From positions 1-26,466 of the forward strand of contig VBKY01000276.1 of NCBI GenBank assembly GCA_005879255.1: 26,466 nt of DNA, in the 5' to 3' direction. The DNA comes from Deltaproteobacteria bacterium (GTDB lineage Bacteria; Desulfobacterota_B; Binatia; UBA9968). The position numbers were made by a program, and so were the translations under genes. This document shows, in pieces, positions 1 to 7,399 of the stretch (position 1 is its first letter; the number at the start of each line of letters is the position of its first letter). The notes below the pieces were generated by a model. It was not told where the DNA came from. It did not search any database and saw only the letters and a program-made list of their open reading frames with translations.

Positions 1-1
1 T

Positions 2-181
2 ATAAAGTGCCTACGCGCAGGACGAATTGAAAGCGACATCATGCCTTTGAATGAATCACTAAGCGTTATGAGGACCGCGGATCAGATCAGGGAACAAAGG
101 CTATCCGAAGTCTGTACATTAGCCAGAGAGGAAAATCCCCGAACCATAGACCCTAGAGCTCTTCCGAGAGCCTTGGGCTAG
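2..181 (+). CDS. 3' end of a probable Gfo/Idh/MocA-type oxidoreductase (truncated by window start)
   Basis: An open frame runs from the first bases of the window to a TAG at 179-181, giving about 59 residues with no internal stop. The segment reading [19 protein letters not shown] followed by RTADQIREQ resembles the C-terminal end of Gfo/Idh/MocA NAD(P)-dependent sugar oxidoreductases, where a conserved 'SP.MPL.ESL..M..LD.IR.Q' helix region closes the protein. This match is from memory of the family and the fragment is short. Such enzymes often modify nucleotide sugars inside polysaccharide loci, which fits the neighbouring glycosyltransferase and sugar dehydrogenase genes. The last 25 or so residues do not follow the usual family ending, so the tail may itself be altered. 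The start lies outside the window. Confidence 0.4.
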   Translation: MKCLRAGRIESDIMPLNESLSVMRTADQIREQRLSEVCTLAREENPRTIDPRALPRALG

Positions 182-248
182 TCAATCCATTGCTGTCTAA
201 CATTACTTGTTGGTCACAACGCTTACGTAACAATATCAAAAAGTTCAA

Positions 249-560
249 ATGGGACATTCATATCCTTTCTTTTCGGTCATAATTCCTACCTATGAGCGAG
301 CACAACAGCTGACTGTTTGTTTGCGCGCATTGGCGTGTCAGAACTATCCGCGCGATCGCTTCGAGGTACTTGTGGTGGATGATGGCAGTGGGACCTCTCC
401 GAAAGCCGCGGTCAATGCATTCCTCGGTCAACTTAACGTGAGGCTTCTTGCGCAACTCCACTCCGGCCCGGCGGTTGCGCGGAACTATGGGCGAGACATG
501 CAGCGTTCAAAAATCGTTCGAGAAGCGGACGATTTATGTCTATTCAAAACACAAAACTGA
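249..560 (+). pseudogene. GT2-family glycosyltransferase, N-terminal fragment
   Basis: The first 80 or so residues are a clear GT2 (GT-A fold) N-terminus: the strand FFSVIIPTYERAQQLTVCL, then ALACQNYPRDRFEVLVVDDG, where the VVDDG aspartates bind the nucleotide sugar, then HSGPAVARNYG, the usual 'GPAaARN.G' helix. A normal family member then reaches a D-D-D metal-binding motif within about 20 residues and continues for another 150-200. Here the frame degrades: the residues after NYG fit the family better in the +1 frame (G-A-R-H-A), an E-A-D-D-L-C remnant of the metal motif lies in the original frame, and the protein stops at 103 residues. I infer at least one frameshift plus loss of the C-terminal half. 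There is no good Shine-Dalgarno in front of the ATG. It is probably a dead relic of the polysaccharide locus, with sequencing error as the alternative for the frameshift only. Confidence 0.72.
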
Positions 561-614
561 AGTTTTGCCGGCGCTGAGGCGGCGGCCCAAGCGATCCTGG
601 CTCTCCGGGCGGAG

Positions 615-863
615 ATGCTTGCGTATACGCCGCTTCAGGACTACTTCCGATTTATAGAGAAATCTGAACCAACTTTTTCTTCTTATTCGGGAGTCCCATT
701 TAGCCAAACTCAAAATCCGCTCAACGTGGCTATCGCAATTCTTCACACCGGATGCACACAAGTCCCAGAAATGCGTCAAGCAGGAACGATCTCGGAAGTG
801 CCTCGCCCGGAAGTTGCCGATGTCCTGATCCAAGCGATGGAGAAGCCGGCCGGAAATGACTGA
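615..863 (+). pseudogene. Uncertain coding remnant, possible SDR/NAD(P)-binding C-terminus
   Basis: This 82-residue frame sits between the broken glycosyltransferase and the HTH gene. Only its last 25 residues look protein-like: TISEVPRPEVADVLIQAMEK resembles the 'sI.R.DVA..lv.al..p' segment near the end of NAD(P)-binding (SDR/NmrA-type) proteins. The upstream part has no recognisable motif, and the ATG has no convincing ribosome binding site. It may be the tail of a decayed sugar-modifying enzyme or a chance open frame. Bases 561-906 otherwise show no supported gene. Confidence 0.2.
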
Positions 864-906
864 CGGGGTCGGACTGAGGCTATTAACATCGGCATGAGGT
901 AATACA

Positions 907-1101
907 ATGCTGGGAACCCTACTCACAACAAAACAGGTTGCAGACTACCTCAAAATAGACAAGTTCACTGTCTATCGTCTCGTAGCACGGCGGAGACTCC
1001 CTGCTTATAAAGTTGGGAGCCAGTGGCGCTTCAACACGAGATTGCTTGAAACCTGGCTACAGCAAAACTTGAACGTCGACTCTTCCCAAAAAACTCAATA
1101 G
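907..1101 (+). CDS. Excisionase-type helix-turn-helix DNA-binding protein (HTH_17), copy 1
   Basis: A 64-residue protein that is almost entirely one winged-helix/MerR-like HTH_17 domain. TTKQVADYLKIDKFTVYRLV (about residues 7-26) forms the helix-turn-helix, and RRRLPAYKVGSQWRF (about 29-43) is the basic wing typical of 'excisionase family' proteins; LLETWLQQ closes the fold. The ATG is preceded by GAGGT at a normal distance. Members of this family act either as recombination directionality factors or as small transcription regulators. No integrase lies nearby, so a regulatory role is more likely. It shares the pattern LPA-KVG-QWR with the small HTH protein at 24,820-25,041. Its neighbours are relics of a polysaccharide locus. 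Confidence 0.8.
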   Translation: MLGTLLTTKQVADYLKIDKFTVYRLVARRRLPAYKVGSQWRFNTRLLETWLQQNLNVDSSQKTQ

Positions 1102-1248
1102 CTATCCCGCTCAGAAATTGGGGCTTAACTCATACACACCGGAGAAGGAGTTATAGGTGGCAAACACATTGTCGATGTCGTCGGCACCGGTACAAGTGGC
1201 GAGCCACTGATCGGGCTCTTATGTATATTGCCGGCGACGGACTGCGTA

Positions 1249-1822
1249 ATGACTCGCAATAGGATAATTATTCTTGCCAGCTTTGTGTTGATTTTCATAA
1301 CTACACTTTTTCCCTTTAACTTTACATTGAGCGAAACGGTCCTTAGCTGGAAGGTTCTGGCGCTTACACCGGGAACAGAGGGAAAATGGGAAAATTCTGG
1401 CTAACATCCTGCTTTACCTTCCACTGGGTCTCGCAATAACTGCCTACTTTTGTGCCAGACGGATGCAAGTTCACAGAATATTCATAGTAGTTCTGGTGAT
1501 TTGCTTTACTATTTCCTACTTCTGTGAGGTGCTTCAATTTTTCCTGCCTGCGAGGTTTCCTTCTTGGAGAGATGTCGAATCGAACATGATGGGAGGTATT
1601 TTGGTTCGCTCTGTGTGTTTCGCTGGGCGCAAATTTGACGAACTGAGTCTTCAGCTTTTCGGAAACTCCCTTCATTCGTCATTCCGATCGGGCGCAAGAA
1701 GCTCTCAACTATTTTGCTATTCTTTTGAAACGGATCGACCTTGCCTCAACCCGATTAACAACCATGCGACCCATTCGGCTGGTCGCCACTTAATCTTTAT
1801 TACCTCCTGTCCGGCCAAGTAA
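1249..1822 (+). pseudogene. VanZ-like family membrane protein, frameshifted
   Basis: Two overlapping frames together match the VanZ family layout. The first (1249-1404) encodes a hydrophobic N-terminal helix, RIIILASFVLIFITTLFPFN, as in VanZ proteins. From about 1388 the match continues one frame over with LANILLYLPLGLAITAYF (the family's 'N.llf.PlGf' helix), then ISYFCEVLQFFLPARFPSWR and DVESNMMGGIL, equivalent to the conserved 'E.lQ...p.R..s..Dv..N..G...G' signature. One indel between 1380 and 1400 therefore interrupts the gene. The residues after about 1630 no longer look like VanZ, so the 3' end may also be altered. VanZ-like proteins are common in exopolysaccharide loci, some with a glycopeptide-resistance link, but their biochemical role is not established. 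No good ribosome binding site is visible. Confidence 0.7.
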
Positions 1823-2058
1823 CGGCAGGAATCCTGGGTGACGGAAAGCCCTTACCAACAGCAGCTCGAATCCAGCTGAGGCCAGGCTACTTTTTTCGCT
1901 AAACGGATATAGAAACAATTGCCTTTTCGCTTTCCTGCCACATTGACCGCTTTTTATCGCTTCGTTTACGTAAGAGATTTAATCGGTTCACCTAACGAAT
2001 GAACAGGCTACTAACGTAACCTAGAGATGCGACCCATAATTTTGACGGGAGGTAGACA
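1823..2058 (+). promoter_or_regulatory. Leader region of the nucleotide-sugar dehydrogenase gene with a TTACGTAA palindrome
   Basis: No open frame of note lies here. The 8-bp palindrome TTACGTAA occupies 1966-1973 and a related TAACGTAA lies about 45 bases further on. The same 8-mer occurs at 223-230, just in front of the broken glycosyltransferase. A strong Shine-Dalgarno, GGGAGGT, lies just before the ATG at 2059. An operator role for the palindrome is inference only. Confidence 0.3.
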
Positions 2059-3405
2059 ATGGAACTCGTACAGGAAATTATAACTGAAACAGCGGTGAAA
2101 CCTGTAGGGGATAATTTAGAGAGAAAAATCCGGGATCGGTCTGCCCAACTAGGCGTTATTGGCTTGGGATATGTGGGGCTTCCGTTAGCCGTAGAAATGG
2201 CTCAAAAGGGGTTTCGGGTAACCGGCATCGACATTGACGGCAATAAAGTTGAATCCGTCAACGCCGGAATTTCTTATGTCTTGGGCCTGCCCAATGGATC
2301 TCTGCTAACCGCTATCGACAACGGAACCATAAGAGCAACGCAGTCATTCGCTGCCGTGGCATCTCTTGATACGATCAGCATATGTGTTCCGACGCCCCTG
2401 AGGAAAACCAAAGAGCCGGACCTCTCCTATATTATTGCTGCCGTCGAGGCGGTTCACAATCATCTCACGCCCGGAAAGTTGATCATTCTCGAAAGCACGA
2501 CTTACCCGGGAACCACGCGCGAAGTCGTGTTACCCATATTGGAAAAATCAGGTCTTAAGGCGGGGAGAGATTTTTTCCTGGCTTACTCACCTAAGCGGGT
2601 AGACCCTGGCAATAAAGCCTTTACGACTCGTAACTTTCCGAAGGTCATCGGCGGAATAACTCCCCGCTGCACGGAGTTGGCGACATTGTTGTACCAACAG
2701 TTTCTCGAACGCACGGTGGCGGTCTCTTCCGCGGAGTCTGCGGAAATGATCAAACTTCTGGAAAACACTTTTCGCAGTGTCAATATCGCGCTAGGCGATG
2801 AAATGGCTAGAATGTGCCGAAAGTTTGGTATCAACGTGTGGGAAGTCATTGATGCGGTCAATACCGAACCGGTTGGTTTAATGCCCTCCTTTCCAGGACC
2901 TGGTCTTGACGGTCATTGCATGCCGGTGGATCCGTACTATCTCTCTTGGAAGGCCAGAATGAACGGCTTTGGGCCCAGGCTCATTGAGCTCGCCGCGGTG
3001 ATCAACAACGGAATGCCAGCTTTTACCATCAACTGGATTGCAGACGCGCTGAACAAAAACAAGAAAAGTCTAAATGGCTCTCATATCCTCGCGCTTGGAA
3101 TTGCCTACAAGCGCGACACCAATGATACTCGTGAATCTCCGTCCCTCGATGTGGTTAAAGGCCTTCAGGAGAAAGGCGCCATCGTGTCATACTCAGATCC
3201 GCACGTGCCGTTCATCAAGCTCGATGGCAAAAAAATGAAATCGACTTCTATTACACCTGGAGTTCTTAACTCTATGGATTGCGCTGTAATACTCACGGAC
3301 CATTCTGCTTTCAACTATAGCATGATTTCTGAGCATGCGAAGTTGATTCTGGATTGTCGGAGCGCATTACGGGGCTATTCGGGCTCCAACGTTATGCGTC
3401 TTTGA
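2059..3405 (+). CDS. UDP-sugar (probably UDP-GlcNAc/ManNAc-type) 6-dehydrogenase
   Basis: A complete 448-residue enzyme of the UDP-glucose/GDP-mannose dehydrogenase superfamily. It oxidises C6 of a nucleotide sugar to a uronate with two NAD+, supplying an acidic sugar for surface polysaccharide. The N-terminal Rossmann fold carries GVIGLGYVGLPLA (about residues 32-44). ICVPTPL and LESTTYPGTTREV are family motifs, and YSPKRVDPGN follows the WbpA/TviB pattern. The central helix has K232 and N236 (IKLLENTFRSVN), and the catalytic cysteine is C287 in GHCMPVDPYYL. GIAYKRDTNDTRESPSLDV in the C-terminal domain is typical of the WbpA/WecC/TviB branch rather than the UDP-glucose (Ugd) branch. The usual G-V-G-G before HC reads L-D-G here. 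The strong GGGAGGT ribosome site fixes the start. This is the only fully intact gene in the first 3.5 kb. The exact sugar cannot be read from sequence. Confidence 0.93.
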   Translation: MELVQEIITETAVKPVGDNLERKIRDRSAQLGVIGLGYVGLPLAVEMAQKGFRVTGIDIDGNKVESVNAGISYVLGLPNGSLLTAIDNGTIRATQSFAAVASLDTISICVPTPLRKTKEPDLSYIIAAVEAVHNHLTPGKLIILESTTYPGTTREVVLPILEKSGLKAGRDFFLAYSPKRVDPGNKAFTTRNFPKVIGGITPRCTELATLLYQQFLERTVAVSSAESAEMIKLLENTFRSVNIALGDEMARMCRKFGINVWEVIDAVNTEPVGLMPSFPGPGLDGHCMPVDPYYLSWKARMNGFGPRLIELAAVINNGMPAFTINWIADALNKNKKSLNGSHILALGIAYKRDTNDTRESPSLDVVKGLQEKGAIVSYSDPHVPFIKLDGKKMKSTSITPGVLNSMDCAVILTDHSAFNYSMISEHAKLILDCRSALRGYSGSNVMRL

Positions 3406-3566
3406 TAGGGCGTAGTTCGCTGCAAGAGTGACATTAGTTGCGATTATCTGCCAGTCTTTTGCGCGGTCCTGGTTCTTGAGACGTCTACAGCACGAATCGA
3501 TGATGAGAAAATAGTTAGTATTGAAATCAAAGTAATCGCGGAAGATAGCGAAGTTGGGGGGAACGA

Positions 3567-4085
3567 ATGTACGACGCGCACGACTCAGGAACCGGGATCA
3601 AACAGATTCATTTTCCCGAATTGGCCAACGAGGTGCTGAAGCTTCTGCAAATGCGGATGGACGAACTTTTGGGGACATTGGGGGGACAGCTCATGGGGTG
3701 TGGGCGACCGACCCGGAGCGCCGGAATGTTCAGTTTTCTCTGCGCCGCCGAATCTGCCTCCAAAGCCGGAAATTTATTCGGCTATCCGCTGTCGGTAACA
3801 TCTTCATCGGAATGGAGTGAAGGTGTTCAGGCCATTTGTGACGAACTTAGGCGCGCGGGAACGTCGTTCGTTGAAGAGATCAGTCAGGAGTTGCGCGCGG
3901 CACTCAATGACAATGAAGAAATCCTTCGAATGTCAGAGCACACCAACCCATCCAGCATCCATGTGATCCTTATGGTGATCGGAGCTATCCTTAAGCTGCC
4001 GCGGCAGCTCGAACCAATTTCTGCGACTGTTACAGCCATCCTACTCAAGCAAGGGTTGCGCAATTTTTGCCTCCAGGCGAGTTGA
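3567..4085 (+). CDS. Hypothetical protein, 172 aa, no recognised family
   Basis: I do not recognise this protein. The start is well supported by a GGGGGGAA Shine-Dalgarno just before the ATG. The N-terminal half (FPELANEVLKLLQMRMDELL and onwards) and the stretch EGVQAICDELRRAGTSFVEEI read as amphipathic helices. The C-terminal third contains a mildly hydrophobic helix, IHVILMVIGAILKLP. No signal peptide, clear transmembrane anchor or catalytic motif is visible. Three cysteines (in MGCGR, LCAAE and AICDE) are not arranged as a metal site. It follows the sugar dehydrogenase by 160 bases on the same strand and converges with the membrane glycosyltransferase, so a role in the polysaccharide locus is possible but unproven. 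Codon choice looks like its neighbours, and I judge it real. Confidence 0.6.
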   Translation: MYDAHDSGTGIKQIHFPELANEVLKLLQMRMDELLGTLGGQLMGCGRPTRSAGMFSFLCAAESASKAGNLFGYPLSVTSSSEWSEGVQAICDELRRAGTSFVEEISQELRAALNDNEEILRMSEHTNPSSIHVILMVIGAILKLPRQLEPISATVTAILLKQGLRNFCLQAS

Positions 4086-4190
4086 AGAGCAATATTTGAT
4101 TGGTTCTATAAGTTTCCCGCAATAACGAGAAAATTTTAGTGGGATTTATTATTGCTTTGTCGCCTAAAACATTCTTGCAAGGAAGTGAGA

Positions 4191-5966
4191 CTATTTCCCC
4201 TTTATTCGATCGGGGTGTTCTTTAACTTGTATTGAGCGACGTAGACTCGGATCATATGGCTCAGGGAAGCTCATGTGTTCCGTAGCGATCAAGACAAGAC
4301 TACCTATCACTGTTATCAATGCTGACAGATAAAGTAGCGGGTGTAAGGTACGGCCTGACATCATGCCGGCGACCCAGGCTGTACAGATTAATGCCGCAGT
4401 GAGCAGGTGTGGCCGAAGCAGTACGTGAGACCGAGATTGCTCTTTGACTTTGCTGGTCACCACATATGGTAATCGTCTATTTAATAGGACCTGAGATAGC
4501 GCTAGAAGGAAATAAGGCCATTTCGCCAGTTGCAAGACGCCAGCCCTCCAGTGCCAACCCCACTCGTTCCGCCGGTCGAGGTAGAATCTCTGACGGTAGA
4601 AATCGCAAAGCACCAATGGTGCTAACAACACACCGAAGTCTCTTAAGATAACGTAATTCAATACCCTCGGCGCTAATCCGGTCGCAAGCATATAGGCCAT
4701 AAGTAAAAGAGTTATGATTACAGTTATCCCCTGAAGATAATAAAATCCATGCATAAAGCTGATAATACGTTCCTTGACGGAGAGTTTCCCTGCTATTTGG
4801 CGGTACTTCCGAAGTTTGATATCGATCACGGAACGGGCCCAGCGCAATTGCTGGTTTATGTAGGCAGACCAATCGACGGGAGTTAAGCCTCTAGCGAGAA
4901 TGCTTGGCACATATATTCCGTGCCACCCGTAGGATCGGTAGAGCAGTGTGATTAAAAGATCGTCGGCGTCGTGAGCCGCGAAGCCGCCTACTTGCTTTAA
5001 CGCAGCTACCCGGTGCGTGTTGTGGCAGCCGGTCACGACCGGGTATCCCATTGCGAAAGCGAACATTTGCGTGGAAGAATAATATGCGTAAGTCTCTTCG
5101 GCCGCACCACGTGCAATAAAACTCGCGTGCTGGTTATAATAGGCCTGAGCCGCCTGCACATAGCCTACCTGCGCGTCATTGAAATAGCCGAGCACCGCGG
5201 AAAGAAAGGACGGTTCCGGCACGTGATCAGGATCAAATGCCGCGATGATTTCGTACCTTTCAAACCCGATCTCATGTAACCATGCATTGTAATTTCCATG
5301 TTTTGATCGAGCCCGGAAGGGGCCGTCCTCAGTTTGATAATGCCGGGAATTTTTTCTGCTGAAATGGAAGGCCCCCAGTTCGATGCATAGGGATATGACG
5401 CGGGTATCATTCCCCTCATCCAGGACCCAGGTGTCATGCGGGTAGTTCAATGCAACTAACGCTCTGATCGTCTCTTCGAGCATCTCGATTGACTCGTCGC
5501 CGGGCACAAAGGTTGTAGCGACGCCGACCCTCCAACCTGAGCGTGGCGTCATCGGTACTGGTTTCCTCATGAAAGGTAAATACCACCATCTGAACTGGTT
5601 AATTGTTAACCTGCCTATGACAATCAGTGTTAAACCCCAAAAGGCGAGCGGATGAGCAAACCAATCTCCATAAGCGAACCAATGCGTCATGAAGTAAGCA
5701 ATGACGGCACAGCTCACGACTGTTAACAGCGCAAAAAGTATATAATCAGACATGTTGAAGACTTTTTGTGACTGGACGGAGCCATGAAATTCCTTGGGAT
5801 CAGCAATCATGCGATCGATTTCGTTTTCGAGTGGTGACGGCGATTTCATGATCATTGAATCCCGATAGAATATGGTCTCGATACCAATGCTAAACGTCAG
5901 AATTGATGTGGAGCAAAGATAAAGCCACCTAATGCGCTTGTTCCGGATTTCTATAAAGGCCGTCAA
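4191..5966 (-). CDS. Membrane GT2 glycosyltransferase, cellulose-synthase-like
   Basis: A 591-residue processive-type GT2 enzyme of the inner membrane. Hydrophobic segments lie at about 12-33, 74-95 and 108-122, followed by a cytosolic GT-A domain (about 140-380) and four or five C-terminal membrane helices (about 408-565). Catalytic motifs are in order: VLDEGN (D183), KHGNYNAW (about 222-229), the metal-binding DPDH at 245-248, TGCHNTHRVAAL, the H-D-A-D-D acid cluster at 332-336 that supplies the general base, and QQLRW at 372-376, the Q..RW motif that holds the growing chain. This order matches bacterial cellulose/hyaluronan/poly-GlcNAc synthases, but the c-di-GMP-binding PilZ domain of BcsA is absent. 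The start is TTG with AGGA about eight bases upstream; an ATG at 5855 would remove the first helix. It is likely the main polymerase or an initiating transferase for the exopolysaccharide; the donor sugar is unknown. Confidence 0.88.
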   Translation of the reverse strand: MTAFIEIRNKRIRWLYLCSTSILTFSIGIETIFYRDSMIMKSPSPLENEIDRMIADPKEFHGSVQSQKVFNMSDYILFALLTVVSCAVIAYFMTHWFAYGDWFAHPLAFWGLTLIVIGRLTINQFRWWYLPFMRKPVPMTPRSGWRVGVATTFVPGDESIEMLEETIRALVALNYPHDTWVLDEGNDTRVISLCIELGAFHFSRKNSRHYQTEDGPFRARSKHGNYNAWLHEIGFERYEIIAAFDPDHVPEPSFLSAVLGYFNDAQVGYVQAAQAYYNQHASFIARGAAEETYAYYSSTQMFAFAMGYPVVTGCHNTHRVAALKQVGGFAAHDADDLLITLLYRSYGWHGIYVPSILARGLTPVDWSAYINQQLRWARSVIDIKLRKYRQIAGKLSVKERIISFMHGFYYLQGITVIITLLLMAYMLATGLAPRVLNYVILRDFGVLLAPLVLCDFYRQRFYLDRRNEWGWHWRAGVLQLAKWPYFLLALSQVLLNRRLPYVVTSKVKEQSRSHVLLRPHLLTAALICTAWVAGMMSGRTLHPLLYLSALITVIGSLVLIATEHMSFPEPYDPSLRRSIQVKEHPDRIKGK

Positions 5967-6079
5967 ATACTTGTTCCTGACGAGATTCTAGAGAGAATCC
6001 ATAGCTTTAAATAAAAGCTCCTTTCGCATTTATCGTACGATGTATCGGCCTAACGACGGCTCGGTCTTCATCTTTCTGT

Positions 6080-6121
6080 GACAGTGACATCTGATTTGTC
6101 AGACGTGTCATAGGAACTGTC
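6080..6121 (-). promoter_or_regulatory. Nested inverted repeat upstream of the membrane glycosyltransferase
   Basis: On the plus strand GACAG, TGACA and TCTGA (6080-6094) are answered after a TTTG loop by TCAGA, then CG, TGTCA, six bases and CTGTC (6099-6121). The inner ten base pairs with one two-base bulge could form a hairpin in the RNA leader, or TGACA/TGTCA half-sites could be an operator. It lies 115-155 bases upstream of the TTG start. Function is inferred only from position. Confidence 0.35.
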
Positions 6122-6357
6122 GTAAATGCATTCGTTATGGCAATCGATCAAGGAGATTTGCCGAGCACGCGAGGTTTTTGAAAGCTATCCCTAACGCAAC
6201 ACTCTTTGAATCTGCAGTTTGTTCTTGCCAGCTTTTAATAAAATGTGGGTGAGATCGTCCACGAGAGGGACGAGCGAAAGGATATTTGTGTATCACGGTT
6301 TCATTCAGCATGCTTTAAAGTCATCGTCGTCTATCATCGAGCATACCTCGTCCTCTT

Positions 6358-6383
6358 CTGTAAAGTTTACTTACACTGTAAAG
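6358..6383. repeat. CTGTAAAG direct repeat with embedded palindromes
   Basis: CTGTAAAG occurs at 6358-6365 and again at 6376-6383, 18 bases apart. GTAAA-G-TTTAC (6360-6370) and TTACA-C-TGTAA (6371-6381) are adjoining perfect palindromes. The same TTACACT heptamer recurs in the inverted repeat at 7318-7342 in front of the kinase-like gene. A shared operator is a possibility, not shown. Confidence 0.35.
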
Positions 6384-6698
6384 CGTCTGAGCTTACTAAT
6401 TTGTTCTCGGTGTCAATTTTTCTAATAGCTTCATCTCGCGTTCAACTCGTTTTCAATCCTCCCGTAATTGACAATTAGGCTACGGCATTTAAATTGGGGA
6501 CGTATTACGGCGCGGGCGAATCCCTCCCTTTGCCGTGGAAGCGGTCAAACCGAACGGGACTGGTCATGCCGTAATCAAGTGCCCCGCGCGGAGCGAGTGA
6601 AAACCTTGCAGCGCTCGCGTTTCAAACGTTCCGATCGATGTTGCACCCTCAATCCGAATCGGGTATTCGGGTTTAAACCAAAAGAGAACCAAAATATT

Positions 6699-7046
6699 AT
6701 GGATTTTCCTGTAACCCAACAAATTATCCAGCACATCGATGAGCCGGTAAATGCAATGGCAGCGCTACTGCCGCGACCCGAGCCAAAGCCAATTTTAAAC
6801 GGCGGGTTTTGCTGGTCGTATCCGGTCGAGTCCGCTAGGCGGTGAGAATGGCAAGTGGACTCCACGCAGCCTGGCGATTCGGAGGAAGGTCTCATAACAG
6901 AGTGTCATACGATCCTCCGAACGGTGGCGGATTTTGCCCTAGAAATCGCGTTTATTGCTAAAGGAATAATGGCGGGAAAATTCAACACTTCCCAGCAAAC
7001 GTTTATTGATCAGTTTTTCGCACCATTCCCAACGGATCCTGGCTAA
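6699..7046 (+). pseudogene. Possible small gene split by an in-frame TGA
   Basis: The frame starting at ATG 6699 encodes 48 residues (beginning MDFPVTQQIIQHIDEPVNAM) and ends at TGA 6843-6845. The same frame resumes nine bases later at GTG 6855 and encodes 63 residues containing RTVADFALEIAFIAKGIMAG and QQTFIDQFFAPF, which read like amphipathic helices of a genuine protein. GGTGAG lies at a usable distance before the GTG. Three readings are possible: a 115-residue gene with one nonsense mutation, two translationally coupled small proteins, or chance. I recognise no family. It sits upstream of the PAS/kinase-like gene, on the same strand. No selenocysteine element was looked for beyond noting the TGA. 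Confidence 0.3.
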
Positions 7047-7399
7047 TTCGCGACAAGAGCTCGAGAGTATTATGTGGATCGACAGAACCCGACCATCGCT
7101 GAGAGATGATTGCTGTGGTGACTGGAAAGGGAGAAGGCGAGTGAATGGTACAGGCGTTACATTGTCAGTGCCACCGCGAAGCGGTTTAGTTCAAAGCGCC
7201 GGCGTAATCCCGATAAAAATATTCCGATTTTTCTGAATGTCATTTTTTAGCTTGCTCCTTATAAAAACTACAACTTGCGGTTTTTGTGCCTCGTAATAAG
7301 TAACCTGAAGAGCGGAAGAAGTGTAAAAAAACCTTACACTTCAATTGGTTAAGCAAAATAATTTTCTCAACCTGCTTGACATGCCAACGCTGGTTGTCT
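7047..7399. other. Intergenic region upstream of the kinase-like gene
   Basis: No coding sequence is supported here. From about 7230 the sequence turns strongly AT-rich, as expected for a promoter region. It holds the inverted repeat described separately at 7318-7342. No convincing -35/-10 or -24/-12 element was found. Confidence 0.45.
7318..7342. promoter_or_regulatory. Perfect 9-bp inverted repeat, operator-like
   Basis: GAAGTGTAA (7318-7326) is followed after seven bases by its exact reverse complement TTACACTTC (7334-7342). The centre is about 70 bases upstream of the ATG at 7400. Spacing of half-sites by about 16 bases centre to centre suits a dimeric regulator better than an RNA terminator, and no T-run follows. 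The half-site recurs at 6371. Confidence 0.45.

Larger units (their letters stand above)
5967..6698. other. Gene-poor intergenic region with several dyad and repeat motifs
   Basis: I see no credible coding sequence in this 730-base stretch; the open frames present have no family resemblance and unusual composition. It contains the 5' region of the minus-strand glycosyltransferase, including a nested inverted repeat at 6080-6121, and an AT-rich patch at 6358-6383 with short palindromes and a direct repeat. The sequence from about 6470 becomes more GC-rich without an identifiable product. Confidence 0.5.

Noticed and set aside
1158..1173. TGGCAAACACATTGTC, sigma-54-like
   Set aside because: The invariant GC at -12 is GT and two positions of the -24 box side are wrong; the gene downstream is a frameshifted relic.
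1159..1200. Frame reading GKHIVDVVGTGTSGEPL, resembling anthranilate phosphoribosyltransferase
   Set aside because: Only about 17 residues match, with no start codon, a stop just upstream at 1126 and no other part of the enzyme nearby; probably chance.
6219..6478. Overlapping open frames of 68 and 77 codons
   Set aside because: No ribosome site, no motif, odd serine-rich composition and two frames overlapping; best taken as non-coding AT-rich DNA.
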